Shown here piece after piece: positions 13,401-26,900 of a stretch of DNA of 31,109 bases (position 1 is the first letter of the stretch; every line of letters starts with the position of its first letter). The stretch is from positions 1 through 31,109 of the forward strand of contig JAYMTL010000176.1 in assembly GCA_036897445.1 (NCBI GenBank). The letters run 5' to 3'. Both the position numbers and the translations under genes were made by a program. The notes under the pieces were generated by a model. That model did not search any database. It had not been told where the DNA came from and saw only the letters and a program-made list of their open reading frames with translations. The stretch comes from Pelargonium tetragonum. Taxonomy: Eukaryota > Streptophyta > Magnoliopsida > Geraniales > Geraniaceae.

Positions 13401-14439
13401 GTAGGTTTTATAAAAAAAGAAATCCAGCTTGAAAGCCATAAAGATGAAATTCTAACACCGTTATATTGGGTGCAGAATTACAAGTCGATTTAGTAGGTTA
13501 AGTCTCCTTTAAAAACCCCAGCTAGATAGGAGTTGTTTTTGTATTTGCAAATGTGCCCTTCCTCCTATTCTCCGTTCCCTTTTCTAAGGAAATCTGGGAA
13601 TCTCTAAGTGCTTTATAATACTTTTCCGTAGTTTTTTAATATTTTAATACACGGGTCCCGAAAGCCTCTCTTTTCATATTGGCAGTTCAACTAAAAAGTA
13701 GTACACAATATAATGAAATAATGAATATACATTTTTCACTAACCAGTACGTCATTAGGAATATCTATGAAAGATAACATTCATATTTTAATATCCTACGG
13801 GGGTTCCTAGAGCTGACACCTACGTGTTCTGTATAAGGCATAAGTGATAAGAGATTTAGTGTCTCTATCAGGGCACTTCTAATATATATTTATAACGAAA
13901 GAAATTGAAAAGCACAAGATTTCGTGCTAAAAAGAAGGCCCTGTTTGTCTTTTAGACTTTATAAAGGGAGTTCTTTAGGCACAGGTTCTCCCATACCTCT
14001 CAGGTGCCCAAGCTGTGGGTAGCCGTTTTAACTTAGCTAGAGTACAAAAAATGAGTAAAGGTTGCTTAATAAGGAGATCCCATACCCATAGGTTTATATT
14101 CATTCTAATATTGGAAAGGTCTGGGTCGGGGCAAAAGTAAATAAGAATAGCAAAAACCTTGGCACTAGTTATACAATATTTTTATTTGCTAAAAATTGAA
14201 AGTGTAGGCGTTTTTCAGCATCCCTAACAACTCGAGATTAAGAAAAGAGACTCTTCATTTTCTAATTACTAGGAAGAAATTAATATTCATATAGGAGTGC
14301 CCCTTTTGAAGTATATTCATAATTACCTAATTCTATTTGTTTGCAAGGTACAGATTCTATTTCCTTTTAACCTTTTAGAGATGTTCTTGAGCTAATTCGT
14401 TCTTGACATTCTTTAAAATTAGAGTTTTACTGGAGTTTA
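7457..14439. other. Gene-free spacer
   Basis: No supported gene. Notable items are the palindrome GGGGTACCCC at 8868-8877, a T-arm-like word on the minus strand at 9633-9645 preceded by a variable-loop-like stretch, and AAGG-GACTT-CCTT at 12844-12856. An ATG-started frame of 80 codons lies at 8335-8577 (plus) with a hydrophobic stretch at residues 14-30. Frames of 96 codons at 8996-9286 (minus) and 12464-12754 (plus) both open on TTG. None resembles a known protein, and their lengths are expected by chance. Confidence 0.55.
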
Positions 14440-14870
14440 TAAAGGAGTCAATGAATTCCTTTTATTTATCTTGATGAAAGCTTGATTCCGATCAATATAG
14501 CTAACGAGTTATTATTCTATTGGAAGCATCTCTTTTGGCAGCTAGGATAGATACATGAGCTTAGAGGAAGATTGATTGACTCACTTGTAACTTGTACATT
14601 TATAGGGCCTGGTTGTACTAAACCAATTAGAACCAATCCATGTGTATAGCAAGGAGTTATTATGGACCTATTGTTTACTTTAAGATGAGAACTGAATTGT
14701 AGCTAGGAAGTATTCTGGGTTTGGTAATTTGGATCACATAAACAGATTCCTGGGATTGCTGTCTAGCTAAAGGAGATGCTTAATTAGTTACCTTTGGATT
14801 ATGATGACATTGCTTAGAATTAGTATTCTCTTAAGAGGTAAACAACGTAGCTATTAGAGAATTCCCCATC
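14440..14870. other. Gene-free stretch of different texture
   Basis: This segment reads differently from its surroundings: more TG, CA and GAT words (for example CCAATTAGAACCAATCC near 14622-14638), fewer G-run/C-run micro-palindromes, and fewer CTAG-type words. No open frame, terminal repeat or recognised element is visible. It may be an insert of other origin or ordinary fluctuation; the contrast is an impression, not a measurement. Confidence 0.25.
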
Positions 14871-17800
14871 ACTTTGGAATAGGATTAGAAAAGCAGCTTA
14901 GGATTAAGTTTTAAGTTAAGTTTATTTATGAAGCTCCCCAGGTTACTGTAAATAAATTAGTAAAAAGCCTTTCAAGAGGAAAACTCATATAAGGAGTTCG
15001 TTAAAGCAATCTCCAACTCTGGCAAGATCCTTATCTTATTCAAGAAACAATTACAATAAAAATAAGAAAATTTCACTTTATACCCGAGTCCCTTACTAAG
15101 CTAAACGGGTCCTGTAAACTCTAATAGGTAGCTTTTGCTTGAGGGAAGTCTTTACAAATACTAAGAAGTAGGGATTTCGTATTAGTAGAATCCTGTAAAA
15201 GAGCAGCTATGGATTCTAAAAATTATAGACTAGTAACTAATGCTCATGACCAAGAGAGGGGTCCCTTAATCCCCTGTTATTAGTTATTAAAGTAAAGAAG
15301 AGTGCCTAGGAAATAGAAAGATAAGAGGGCCCCATAGTCAAAGTGTAGCTACTAAAAAAGTAGTTTTAATTGCTGGGATAAGTATAGCTATGGGGGACCC
15401 CTTGTGGATGTACAGAGGTGCTTATTTACCTCAAAAAACTTATTAAGCACTTTCAACCCCAGTTCCGGTTTACAGGAGAACTTAAATACATAACAGACAA
15501 TAAAGTAAGTCTTCCAATCCACAGTTCCACAGCTAGAAATCTCGTAAATAAAAATGAAACACGAATTGTCAACTGAAGGATAGGTATAAGCCCTGAAGCC
15601 TTAGAACTGCCCGAAACTGTGTTCAAGATTACGGAACTTTACACCAGATCTGGGTTAATTGTTACGGCAGGTTAAAACACATTTAAAAGGCCTCACAGTT
15701 TTCTATTAAGTTTATGCTCAGCTTTCCTTAGTATTTCTTTTTCAGCAATATCCTTAAGGGGTAACCTAGCACTTTAGAGTCATTTTATTTCCCGAGAGTA
15801 GGTTTAAAGTTTAAGATGTAAAAGAGTTAGGGTACCTATACTTTTAACTGTTAAAATATATAGGAAGAGAATCCAGGAAAAAGGATTGAATATAGGAATC
15901 CTAGAAGCTAAAGCGGGTTTTTTTAGTTATGAAGTTGAAGTCTAGTAAAAACCGGAAAGTACTTATCTCAGGGTTATCTTGTTTTCTTAAAAGGCAGCTT
16001 TTCCAGAAGCGCTAGAAATTCCATAACTAAAGAATTGTAATATAATAAGAGTTATAAAAAGGGGTTTCCCGGTACTAGCTTCTTAACTTTCAAGTACTCT
16101 CAAGAAATTCGTTTAAATGAAATTCTTAGGAAAGTCCAATCTAAAAAAAGTAAAGTTTATAGGGGAAGTTAAAGAGATAAAGCCGTCATGTCCCTAACTT
16201 TTTCAGCCCGGTGAATTTATACAAATAGCAGGAGCTAAGCCTACAAAAGGCACTCCTTAAGAAATCTTGTTCGTTATAAAAATTTTAATGGTCGAGGGTT
16301 TATAAAAGAGGGAGTTTCTGTATATAAAATACACTGCTCACGAGGTGAAATTCTTTTTAAAAAAGGGAGACTTTTTTTATCTTTTTTGGCTATTTAAAAA
16401 CACTTATATAAAAAACCCCCTAAGAAGCCCCTTATGACATACGCAGTTAATTCACTAAATAAAGCAACCCGGAAAAAAAGTACTTCAACCTAGGCTTTAA
16501 GGTTTTCAGTGTAGTTTATGGTAATACACTATTTAGGATATACCAGACCACTGGGTTGAAAACGGCCTTTGCACAGCCGAGCGGTTAACTTTCATATGAA
16601 TACAAAGGGAATCCTTTTTATAAAGCTCCGGTAGTAGGGTCGAGAAAATAGTAAAGAACAGGTCCATTAGTTATATTTAGTTAGTTAAAGTGTACTGATT
16701 CTTTTATAAGTAGAATGACTTTAGAGTAGTTTGTATGTAAAGGAAAGCTTCAGACTATGTTGTTTATACTCTTGACAGCCTACCTTACAAAAATTTTTTA
16801 CGGGAGTGCCTTTTAACAGGCCAGGATCCCTTTGTCGGGAACGAAAGAATTTATATAAAGATATAAAAAAATTCTTAAAATGGTCTATGTTTCTCTAGTC
16901 TAGTATTAATACCTAAAGAGGGTCCCGGCACTTTTTTGGGGGGTTAGTCTAATCTCTTAAAAATACAAATTTGCACGGGGCAGCTTAAGGTTCTATCAAG
17001 AAATTTTCAAAAGCTAATCCGGCAAGGTTTTCGGGTAAGAATATAAAATTCTACGAAGTCTTTAGTTGCCTAAGCCATATGTCATATAGCATGTCTTACG
17101 TCTTTTGTGTCTAGATCTAGAACTTTATAAGCTCTAGAAAATTTCATTTTATTTAAAAGGGATCCTTTTTAAAGCCCTTAATACACGGAGAAAAGACCCC
17201 TCAATAGGGTTTTACAGTCCCATTACACATTTACCAGAATTCTCCTAACCCACCAGTTTGGGCCGGTAACTTAAAACTTACAAAAAGCTTGGGGTGCTCA
17301 AAACTAAGAAAGTTAGGACAACCTTCCCTTTACTAAGAACTTTACAAATAAAAAATGAGGGTATCCCTTTTTAAATGAACAAGAGATGTGTTATATCCTA
17401 ATATTTCACAGGCTTTGGAAATGAAAAAGTAAAAGCAGTCTATTTCCCAGGATAAACCGAGGCAGTTAAACCTAAGAAGTCTTGCTTTAACTTGTAAGAG
17501 ACTCTATTCTAATAATTCTTTTTGCTCAAATCTAGACACTTAAAATTTAGGGATAATCTAAGGCTTACCGGATCTAACTAAAGAAAGATAGTATTAAAAA
17601 TTCTTTCGTTTAACAGGCTTTCAACGCACTCCCGGGGTTTTACCTATTCGATATTTTACTTTTCATTCAAACACTTTTTTCCCGGTTTAAGGAAACCCAC
17701 TGGGAACTTCTCTTTCGCCAAATTCCCCCTTTTTCTCGAAAAGGAATTTCTTTTTCGGAAGGTTTTTCGCCTAAAGTTTTCTTGTATGATATCCTTGGTT

Positions 17801-18228
17801 AAGCGGGATTAGTAAATTGCAAAAAAGCTCCTTAATTTTTAAGCATCGAACTTGTGGGGTTTTCTAGAAAGAGTCAGCACAAGCCCTTTTAGTTAGTAGA
17901 CTGTAATTTGACTCCCTTTGACTTTGAACCTATTCTTGCTCCTGGATGAATATAAGGCAAAAGCTTTTTAGGACTGCTTTTCAGTATGGCAAGGATTCTT
18001 ATTCCTGGATTTTGCCCTATAGAGTAAAAGTACTTAAGAAACCCCTGAAAAAGTAAGGGGATCTGTGTATTCAAAAAGCCAAACCCGTATGAGTAATCCT
18101 AAAGAAACAAGTTACTGCCCTATTACTTAAGAGGGGCCTTAGGTAATTACCAATCAAGTAAATTTATAAAAAGAAACGGGAGCCCCTATCCCCTTAGAAA
18201 GATTTAAAAAGATATTTAGTCTCTCTTT
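14871..18228. other. Gene-free spacer
   Basis: No supported gene. It holds the second copy of the 17-bp repeat (15932-15948), GGG-GTTT-CCC at 16061-16070, and the word GCCGAGCGGTTAA at 16576-16588. The last resembles the D arm of a long-variable-arm tRNA but is not followed by the pairing GGC or by a T arm. Confidence 0.55.
15932..15948 (+). repeat. 17-bp dispersed direct repeat, copy 2
   Basis: Second copy of AAGTTGAAGTCTAGTAA, about 8.5 kb from the copy at 7440-7456 and in the same orientation. Similarity stops at both ends. No terminal repeat or target-site duplication suggests that it moved as an element. Confidence 0.4.
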
Positions 18229-18250
18229 TATAATATAATTATAATATAAT
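18229..18250. repeat. AT-only near-tandem repeat
   Basis: Two copies of ATAATATAAT (18230-18239 and 18241-18250), separated by one T, make a 22-base block with no G or C, followed by a run of A. Together with the island at 2341-2425 these are the most AT-rich spots noticed in the window. It could melt easily and serve as an organelle promoter or replication region, but no motif proves it. Confidence 0.45.
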
Positions 18251-21200
18251 AAAAAAATCTATCTTATCCTTTACTCTAGTTTTCCTAATATACTAATATA
18301 ATGGAATAACTCTCTTTTTATGAGATTAGTTAACACTTGAGGGAGCACACATGTAGCAAGGAACTCCTCTTTAAAACCTAAGATATTCTTATATATTATT
18401 AACCTTTGGAGATTCGCTTTTTCTTTTTATCAAGTATTCCGGAAACCCTAATTTTAGGAAACATTACCCGCTTGTGGACAAAGGGCTTAGTATTTAGACT
18501 AGAGCTAGACCAGACACTTAGTTTACAGATCCTAGCGGTAGGGCAACCTACTTTAGGAACCTAAAATGCATAAGAGGCTTGGGGTAGGTAAGAAAGGGTG
18601 AATAAAAGTGAGATATAATGCACGGAAATGGCCATAGAACGGCTTTATTAAAATTTATACGTTTAATTAAGATGCTATCTCTATAGTGGCATTGTTAGAA
18701 CTTGTATCTAAAGAAAGAATTTATATATAAATATTACAAAGTCAAGTTCTTAGTACACCAAAAAATGAGGCGCGGCAAAGGTCTAGGCCCTTAAAGGATG
18801 CCTATTTCTCAGATTTTAAAGCGCTTGTGTAATCCCCAGTGCAAACTCTCTATTAGTTAGGTTAACATTTAAAAGATGCGTTTCCAGAAGTAACATAAGT
18901 GCACTTAATTAACATTATACCCTCAAGTTTATTGCGTTAATAAAGAGATTTTTGTTTACTTTTCCAAAAACGGGGTTGCCCTGAGTTTCTCTTTAATTAA
19001 AAATGAAAATATTGACATAGACTCCGTAATATAGAGCCCCTTACCGTAAGAAGTCCTAAATTTACAATCTTTTTCTCAGAGGAGCACTTCATATAAATAT
19101 CGAACTCTCCTAAAATTGAATTCTGTTTTACATTTTACAATACAATAGAAAGATAAGTTGCCCCGTGTAAGATATTTTTCCTTTTTAATAACTTTATACG
19201 GACCTATAAAAACGAAGTCCTAAGTTAGCTTTTAACTCTTAGCGGGGTATGCCAGAGCCTTTAAGTCTCTCTGTTTTAGACATAATTCGAATCGAAATCC
19301 TGGATTAGAAAAATAAGGTTCCTTTTGTGCTTTATCTCGGGATTCCCTTAAGTAGTATAGTTAGTGCTGTCACTTAATAGTACAAGATATAGTTGTTTTC
19401 TGTTTGGTATAGGGTTCCTCCCAACCTTTTGGTTAAAGATTCCCTACTAATTTAATTACGGGTATACTTTTATATAGGCAAGTCAAAGTATTTCAATTTT
19501 CGTTAGATCAAGTAGCGGCCTCGCATAGAAACCTCTTTTTAAAGATTCTCTTCTCTATTGAAACGGAGTTTCAATAAGAGCCTTTAAAGCACAAAAGGAA
19601 CTTCCCTTAGCTCGTTATAGAGACCCCTCGACTTGGAAGAACAGGAATTCTTAAAGTACCCGAAAAAAGTTTCTGGCTAGTACCCATTCTTTAAACTCAA
19701 GGATCTGTTAATTATGTAAAAAGGTTTACAGTTTGATAAGAGTTCTTGTAGGGGTATTCCTTAGCTTTTCTGGTATAAAAAAATTTTTATAAGCACTCCT
19801 CTAAGAGAAACGGCTCTAGGAATTGAAGGGGCAGGGCTAGAACAAGACTTTATCATTACAAGCATAGTAGGAAGTCCCCTAAACTCGGGAGATGCCATGT
19901 AACGCGGAATCTCTCAGAAAAAATTTTATGATATTAAGCAGTACTAGGATTTTTTATTACCTCGTTAAAGCGGGGCCAATACTTCTTTTTTGGTATATTC
20001 TGAAAAGTTCCGGTGCTTCCATATAAGAGAGATGCTTTTATAGTATCCTTTACTCGGGTCTCTTGAAAAGCAAAAAAAGGTTCTCAGGATATTCTATAAA
20101 AATTTCTTGGATAGGTGCTTCGAGTTAGAGGTGCAGGATTACGTATACGTTTTAAGATTAAAAATCCCGAGCAGCTAAGGGGGTTTTTTTATATTCTATA
20201 GATATAATGATATAAATTCCTGACCTTACTTAACTTATCTTTTTTACATTAAAAACATTTGGGTTCCGTATGAACTATATTAAGGTCTTCCAATCCTGGT
20301 TAAATATACCGGGAATTCCACAAGGTTCTAGAAGAGTGCGGAACTTTTAAAAAGCGAAAACTAAGACTTTAGTCACTTTGCCCCCTAGAAATTAGAAAGG
20401 AATTTGAAATGAAAAAACTATCTTTTGAATATTTTATATTTAAAGTAAGCTCTGGCACATTATAAAATATTACATACAAATAAATTCCTTTCGGACTCTA
20501 GCTTGTGTGCTAATAAGGGGAGTTTTCTGTACTCCCATAAGCTAAAACGAGGACTCTCCTTATAAATTATAGGATGCTGCTTCTTTGCTTTTTGTAAAAA
20601 AGAATTTAGGACATAGCAGCTAAAATAGATTGCCGGATCGCTAACTTTGTTAGAAAATACCTTACCAGTGTCTATTATTCCTATATTGCTTATTTCTGGA
20701 TTAGCAGCACAAACAAGAAAGTTTAGACTTTCCTTCTTTTTTAGACAGGGGTATTTACTTTACGCTTTAGTTATAAGACTGGAAAAGCTTTCCTTTTTAA
20801 ATTAAATACTAACTGGGAACACCAACCTTTTATTAACTTCATACTGACTTACTTCTTACTCATATGAGACCTACCCCCCCTTTTTTAACTCTAGATCTCG
20901 AGATAAAGCAGTAATTTTCTTGTAATACTGAAGTACGAATTCCCAGCAAACATATTTATTTAAGTTAAGGGCTTCGTCGCTTCTGGGCTCTCCAAGGGGG
21001 TGCTGGGTAGAGTAATAGGCTGTAAACTGGAGGGTTGCCTTATTTTAGTCTTTTTTTAAGCATGCATAGAGTTTTACAAAAAGCTGGCTTTTGGTATCGG
21101 GGATTTCCGGTTTCGGGGTAGAGGGTAAGCCTTAACAAACTATAAGAAAGTGAATTCCTAAAGTTTTTTTTACTGAGCAGGGTTAGAAGAAAGCTCTAAG

Positions 21201-23856
21201 TAACTAAGCTGCCGGGAGTTCTTAAATCTTTTTGAGAAGTTAGGTGTTATTGGAAAAGTTGACAGGTTGATGAAAGTAACAATTACAGTGTATCAAGCTC
21301 TTAGGTTCCAGATCCGGTTTAAGTCGTTAGTCAATAAGCAAGGGGATTTTCCTCATTCATGGTTATGTTTGGTTTAGAGTTTTTAGGTCATTTTCTTTTA
21401 CTAGGGAGGGCTTTAGAAATATATCTTTCTTAGCCTTACTTAAATATTGTAGGTTTGAACTCTAGTTTAAGCTTAAAGACGGAATCAGATAGTTCTAAAA
21501 AAGGAAGATTTCTCTGTTATTCTAAAAACCTCAGAAAGCGGGCTCTAAAATCTTAGACCTCTGGCTCTGAAGTACCTATAAAGCGCAATAATAAAGGAAA
21601 TTCTAGACAGCAACTAGGGCGGGATTCTATTTAATAAGTACTTGTTACCACCTTGAATCTTTTTATAAACTCTAAACCTCTCCTTCTCGGGGTATCTAAA
21701 AGTCTTTTAGTAAGAGGACCCCTTATCTATGATTAAAGGAGAACTATAAATTATTTTGCTTTGATTAAGAGCTTTTATTCCTTTTTAGACTTAGAGCTCT
21801 AAGTTTGAGTTCAAAAAGACTTTTTACAAGGGGCTTGCTATTTTTCCCGGCATTCCCACGGGCTTTTAAGCGAAATTACAATTGTAGGGCACTCCAAAAA
21901 GCTTAATCGTTGCCTGTAGGTTTCAAAGTTTTTTAACTAATAGCAGTCTTAATAAAGTTATAAAGCTAGGAGAACTTACAATTAAGATTTGTTGAAATAA
22001 TAAAAAAATTCTACAGGCGAAAGCGCCCCATGAAAAAAAAGATTAAGGAAGCAAACCATATCTTATGTTAATTAAATCACTGGAAGATAAAATTTTGCTA
22101 CTTGAGGGCTTAAATGTTGTGTGCCTTGTTAATATTTCCGAGTATAGTATATATAGAAAGTGTAACATTCTAAAAATAGGTTTGAAAACCTAGGAAGAAA
22201 CCTCTTAAGATATTCTCTAGTTTTAAAACATCTTTAACTTGTTGAACTCCCTCGAATTAGATAACTAAGAAAAAGAAAAAACCTTAAAGGATAGAATAAA
22301 AAAAGGCTTTCTAACTTTACTTGGTCAGGTAAAAAGGGCTCTTATTAAAGAAAAGGGAAGCCTTAGACTAAACGGGCTCGCCAGTACCCCGAATAAAAAT
22401 TAACTTCAAATAGTAGCCCATGACATTTTTTATAGTATAATCGCTAGCTTTCTAGTTTGTATACACACCAGGAATTGGCAGAATCGAGAAAGATAGGGGC
22501 TCCTTATAGGACTAGGCGGGGTATATCACCTATTTGTTCTCAGCTCTCCGCTTAGAGGTTTAAAGTCTCCTTCTTTCTGAGACAGAAGTTAGTTCAATAC
22601 TTTAGGTTTAGAAAGTTTTCCTATATATTTTTAGTACTTGATTTATTTTATAGCTTTTCCATACGTATATAATAATTTACAATCTAGATTTTACAGGCCT
22701 CTATCTTACCAAAATTAAGGAATTGAGCACTCCTAAGAAAAGTTAAAATCCATAAAAACTTCACGATATACCTCCTTCTGACTTTAATGGAAGTTTGTTG
22801 ACTCGCACTTTATTATTTCTAGTATTTCTTAAAGGTTGTAATTTAAGGTGTGCTAACCAAAAGCGGGGCTATTATATAAAAATGAATATAAAGCCGCTTT
22901 CTGACCAGATCAATCAAAAGTTTGACTTTGGATTCTAGGAGCTGCCCAATTTTTATTAACCTCATTGTGGGAGCAAAAGTACCTAACGAAAAGTTCTGAA
23001 ACTTTCTCTTTAGTCAATATGTGGAAATAATTCATAAAACTACCCTTAATTTCTGGATCTGATCTGTTTCATTTTGGTATTAATAGGAGTCTTTCATTAT
23101 TCTTTGCTTTTAGGAGAGACTCTCTCCAGCCTGACTTTTAGCGGAGTACTAACTAAAATATCGATATAGCTTATTAGGAGACCCAGATTTACCTATTTCT
23201 TAAAGGCAACACGAGATTATTCTCTTAGTGTAAAATTCCTTTTTACTAGAACTTCTTTCAAATTCAAACTAGAAGCTCCTTATGAATGTGTTTCTCTAGC
23301 GGGAATAAGGGTTACGAGTTTCTATTTCTATTCAACAAAGTTTATTTATGGTTCTCCATGAGTATCGTCAAGATTAGATAAGGTATATGTTCTTTCAAGT
23401 TAAACCCGTATAAGCTTACATTCATAAAGGGGATTCCTCTAAAAAGGATATAATAGGCAACAGGGTGGGAGGTCCGGATAAAGGCTACACTTTATATACT
23501 TAACTTGGACAAGCTAGGTTTGGCTTTTTTGTATTCATTTTTCTTTCCTCAAACCAGTCGTCTAATTGCTGATAAGGCATTTCTATAGTCTATAGATAGG
23601 CGCTATTCTTTTGTTTCGTTATTTAAAAATTTTTCCTTTTGGCCTAAATAAAGCATTCTTGTAAAACTAATAAAAAAGTCTTCCCAAACCTGTTTTGTAT
23701 ATAGTATATTGTTTAAGACCCAAATAATAGGAGGAGCGAATGGTAAGTTTACAAGTTATAATGCTAATGTTATACCAAGAGTTGAACCTTTGCAATACAA
23801 GTTTCTTTTTATAGTTATTTGCTTCCGTATTAAGTTTCCACGCGCTATTAACCTAT

Positions 23857-23935
23857 AGACCGGGCAGGATTTGAACTTACGCAATTCGTGTTAACGAGCC
23901 CTCCTTTCTTTCTACCTTTAAAAAAATCTCGAGGC
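23857..23935 (-). pseudogene. Possible tRNA-Asn relic
   Basis: Read on the minus strand, this stretch keeps landmarks of tRNA-Asn(GUU) in the right order: GGTAGA of the D loop (plus-strand 23911-23916), GGCT then GTTAAC around the anticodon (GTTAAC at 23890-23895), a short variable region, and a T-arm word GTAAGTTCAAATCCTGC (23864-23880). Relative to the family, a base appears inserted just before the anticodon, the D-to-anticodon spacing is several bases too long, and no acceptor pairing is visible for the 3' strand CCGGTCT. The T stem has one mismatch. This looks like a decayed copy, possibly of the plastid-like tRNA-Asn common in plant mitochondria. The alignment was made from memory, so chance similarity is a real alternative. 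Confidence 0.3.
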
Positions 23936-26900
23936 TTTTGCTGCTTCAGAGTAAGATACTTTATTTATTTGTGTAATTATCTTGAATAATATTATATATC
24001 GTATACTAAGGTAAGGGATCTAAACGGCTTAAATTATACACTATATGCAGAGTGGCAAGGGGGGTCCTCCAAAGAGTCTACTAACCAGGGCCTCTTTTAA
24101 TTATTGGATTTCTTTTTAGCATATAGTGAAGTGGGAGCTCAATAAAAATTAGGAAGAGACTGGGCAGATAAAGAATGATAAAACTATTCCCAGGAATCTG
24201 AAGTCAAAGGCGGCAGAGAGTTATATTCGCTAGCAATGTCTCTTAAATACTTGGGTTACCATTACTCGCATAGAGATAAAGCACTTTTTCTTAAAAAGCT
24301 CTTTCAAAGTCTAAGATAAGTTCCTTGCTAACCTCTTACATTTAAGTGCAACCAGTTTATAAAAAGAAAAGGGATAATAAGGATTTCAGCTCTTCGAGGT
24401 TTTCTTAGCCATTGCACCTACTTTACTGAGGTACGAAATCGGAGCTTGGTACACTTAGCCTTGATTAGAGATGCTCTGGATACAGTATACAATAGTACAG
24501 TCAAAAAAAGAATAAGGAAGCCTTTTTAAGCCCCTATAGAATAGCCTTGCTTTCTCCGGTATTCCTCTATATTCTTAAGGTTTTTTTATATCCTACCAAA
24601 CTAATAAGTTAAGCGATTTCTTTTGTCCAAGACTTTTTGATTGAAAGCTTGGGAGAAACCACCTTTTACTAATGCGAAAAAGAAAGTCCAATCTTTACAT
24701 TTCTAAAAAGGGAGCCCTTCTTAACTAAGAGTTTTGACTCTCATAAATAGGTCCTCCTTATCTTTTGTTAGTACTTACTTTTTCGTTACCGGATTTACGG
24801 AGTTTCTCGGGCATAGTGTTTATACCTTGTGAAGTTCTTCCATTTGAAAAAGGACTTCCTACTTGATTGATTTCAGAATGTAATAGGTAACTTCCCTCAC
24901 GGGTAAATCTCAAGTTTTTTGAATTCTATAGGAATTTTTAGTATACGACTCCTTTAATACTTAATAACACAGCTTTATTAATGCTTAAAAATAAAACCTC
25001 ACAAAATAAAGGATAGAAAGTCTATTGGGAAGGGCTAGCAAGAAGAACTCGGGGATATTTCCCTTTTTAAGGTAACCCGACTAGGTCTAATACTTCGAAT
25101 CTCACCTCTTTTTGGATCCCAACCCTAGTACACACGAGTTCAACTAAGATACTGCAATACTCCAAAAGCGACTTCCTAAACTATACCCTTAACTACTTAC
25201 CTAAAAACCCTGGCTATAAATAAAGGGGGAAACTCGCGAGCAGAGACAAAGGACTCTAAAACTTCTTTTTAAATAAATCCAAGTAAAACTGTATGAAAGA
25301 TTAAGCGGCTTTTATATGTAATAAGAGAGAACATAAAAGTAAAGGAATCCTAATTATTTGACTCTCTCCACATAGTCTGTAGGACTTCTAACTCCCTTAT
25401 TTTCTGCATAGCATTAGCTTTTATAGAATCAAAGAGCTCTTACAATGCTTCTTCTTTCATCTGTGCTTAATAACTAAAAAATTAACACTGGAAATAAAAA
25501 TGAGCTATTTAAACTCTAGCAGCCAGTTCTCTGGGGAGTTATAAAAAATCAATAAAGTACCGATCTAATCTCAATATTTATACGTCCCTTGGTCAACCTA
25601 TAAGGGAATATAATACGAAGCAAAGTCTTGCTTTTGATATGAGGCAAAGATACTCAAATTCTAAAATTTTTATATCTAGTCTAAAGCAGCGCTTAAATAA
25701 CGGTCAGGTGCTTATAGTTTTAACTATGAAATAGAGTGGAAAACTAGGCTTTTCTACTCGTACCTTGTGAGCTAGATCATATCCAGGTCTAAAATAAGTC
25801 CTTACTCTATCTAAGGAGTTGGGATACATAAACCTTAAATTCATGAAACTGAGCTGCATCTGAGTCAAAGAATATACTAGTTTTACTAGCTAGGGCGAGT
25901 TACTTCATATAGTTACGTTACTTTGTAGGCAAAAGGGCAGTCATATTAATTCTCTTTTGAGAGATCCTCTTTTTATTAACTATAATAGACCCCTTAAACT
26001 ATGGTCGAAATCATAAACTTTAAGAAAACCTTTGACTTTTTTAACGTGTTACACTATAGGAACCCCTAAACTTATTTATACGCTAGACTGTACTTACAGA
26101 TTTTGCTTTTTATTATAGTACAAGAATTCCCTTTTTACCCACATTTTAGTTAACTTCCGTTAAAAGAGCCCGGATACGCTTTACAACCTAATTGCAACGG
26201 GAGGCTCCCCCTTTGCTTTTCGCGTTTAGACTTACACTTTTACCTATAGGAATTTGTTACTTCTTATTTTTACGTTTTATGACTCTCTCCTGCCTATAAA
26301 GAGTACAATTACGTACAAAGTATATCCTTGAGGGGTAAATGAGATCCGGTTTCGCTAACATACTAACTTCCTTTACTTTAAGAGTTTAAGAGGGCCCGCT
26401 AAAGCACTGCACGAATATTGTCCACAAGAACCCCAGGTTAGAATAAAAATTTTTGTAAAGTCAGGTAAGTCAGTAGAACCTCAAAGTAAATGCACTTGGG
26501 AGGGTTTATGAAGGAATAAGGATTCCCCTGTCGTGTTAGTTAAGGTAAAATTGACTCAGAATTCTTCCAATTTTTGACTCGTGATTTTTTGTTACAGGCC
26601 CTACCTTGTAGAGGAACTTTATGGCTTATGAGTTTATTACGAACTCACCTTTTTGAAAACTTTTAGTTTGACGCCATTTTCTCTTATTATTTAATAATTC
26701 GAGCCCTACGTAGCGGGACCCCTATATGTAACAAAGGGGAGGCTCCAGAAGAGTAAAGAAACTCCTGAGGCGTTTCTTCTAAAAGAGCTTAGCATTTAGA
26801 CGATTTTTTACTTGAAGACTAAACTATGAGAAATACGGATAGCATAATGAAGTTAAAGATATAAAACTTCTTGTTAAAAAAAGTTTTCCCCTAGTTTTTG

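Noticed and set aside
16576-16588. GCCGAGCGGTTAA, like the D arm of tRNA-Ser, -Leu or -Tyr
   Set aside because: The pairing GGC, an anticodon arm and a T arm are all missing downstream.
19819-19831. GGAATTGAAGGGG, resembling a conserved small-subunit rRNA site
   Set aside because: Only a short core matches and no other conserved rRNA word is found nearby; probably chance.
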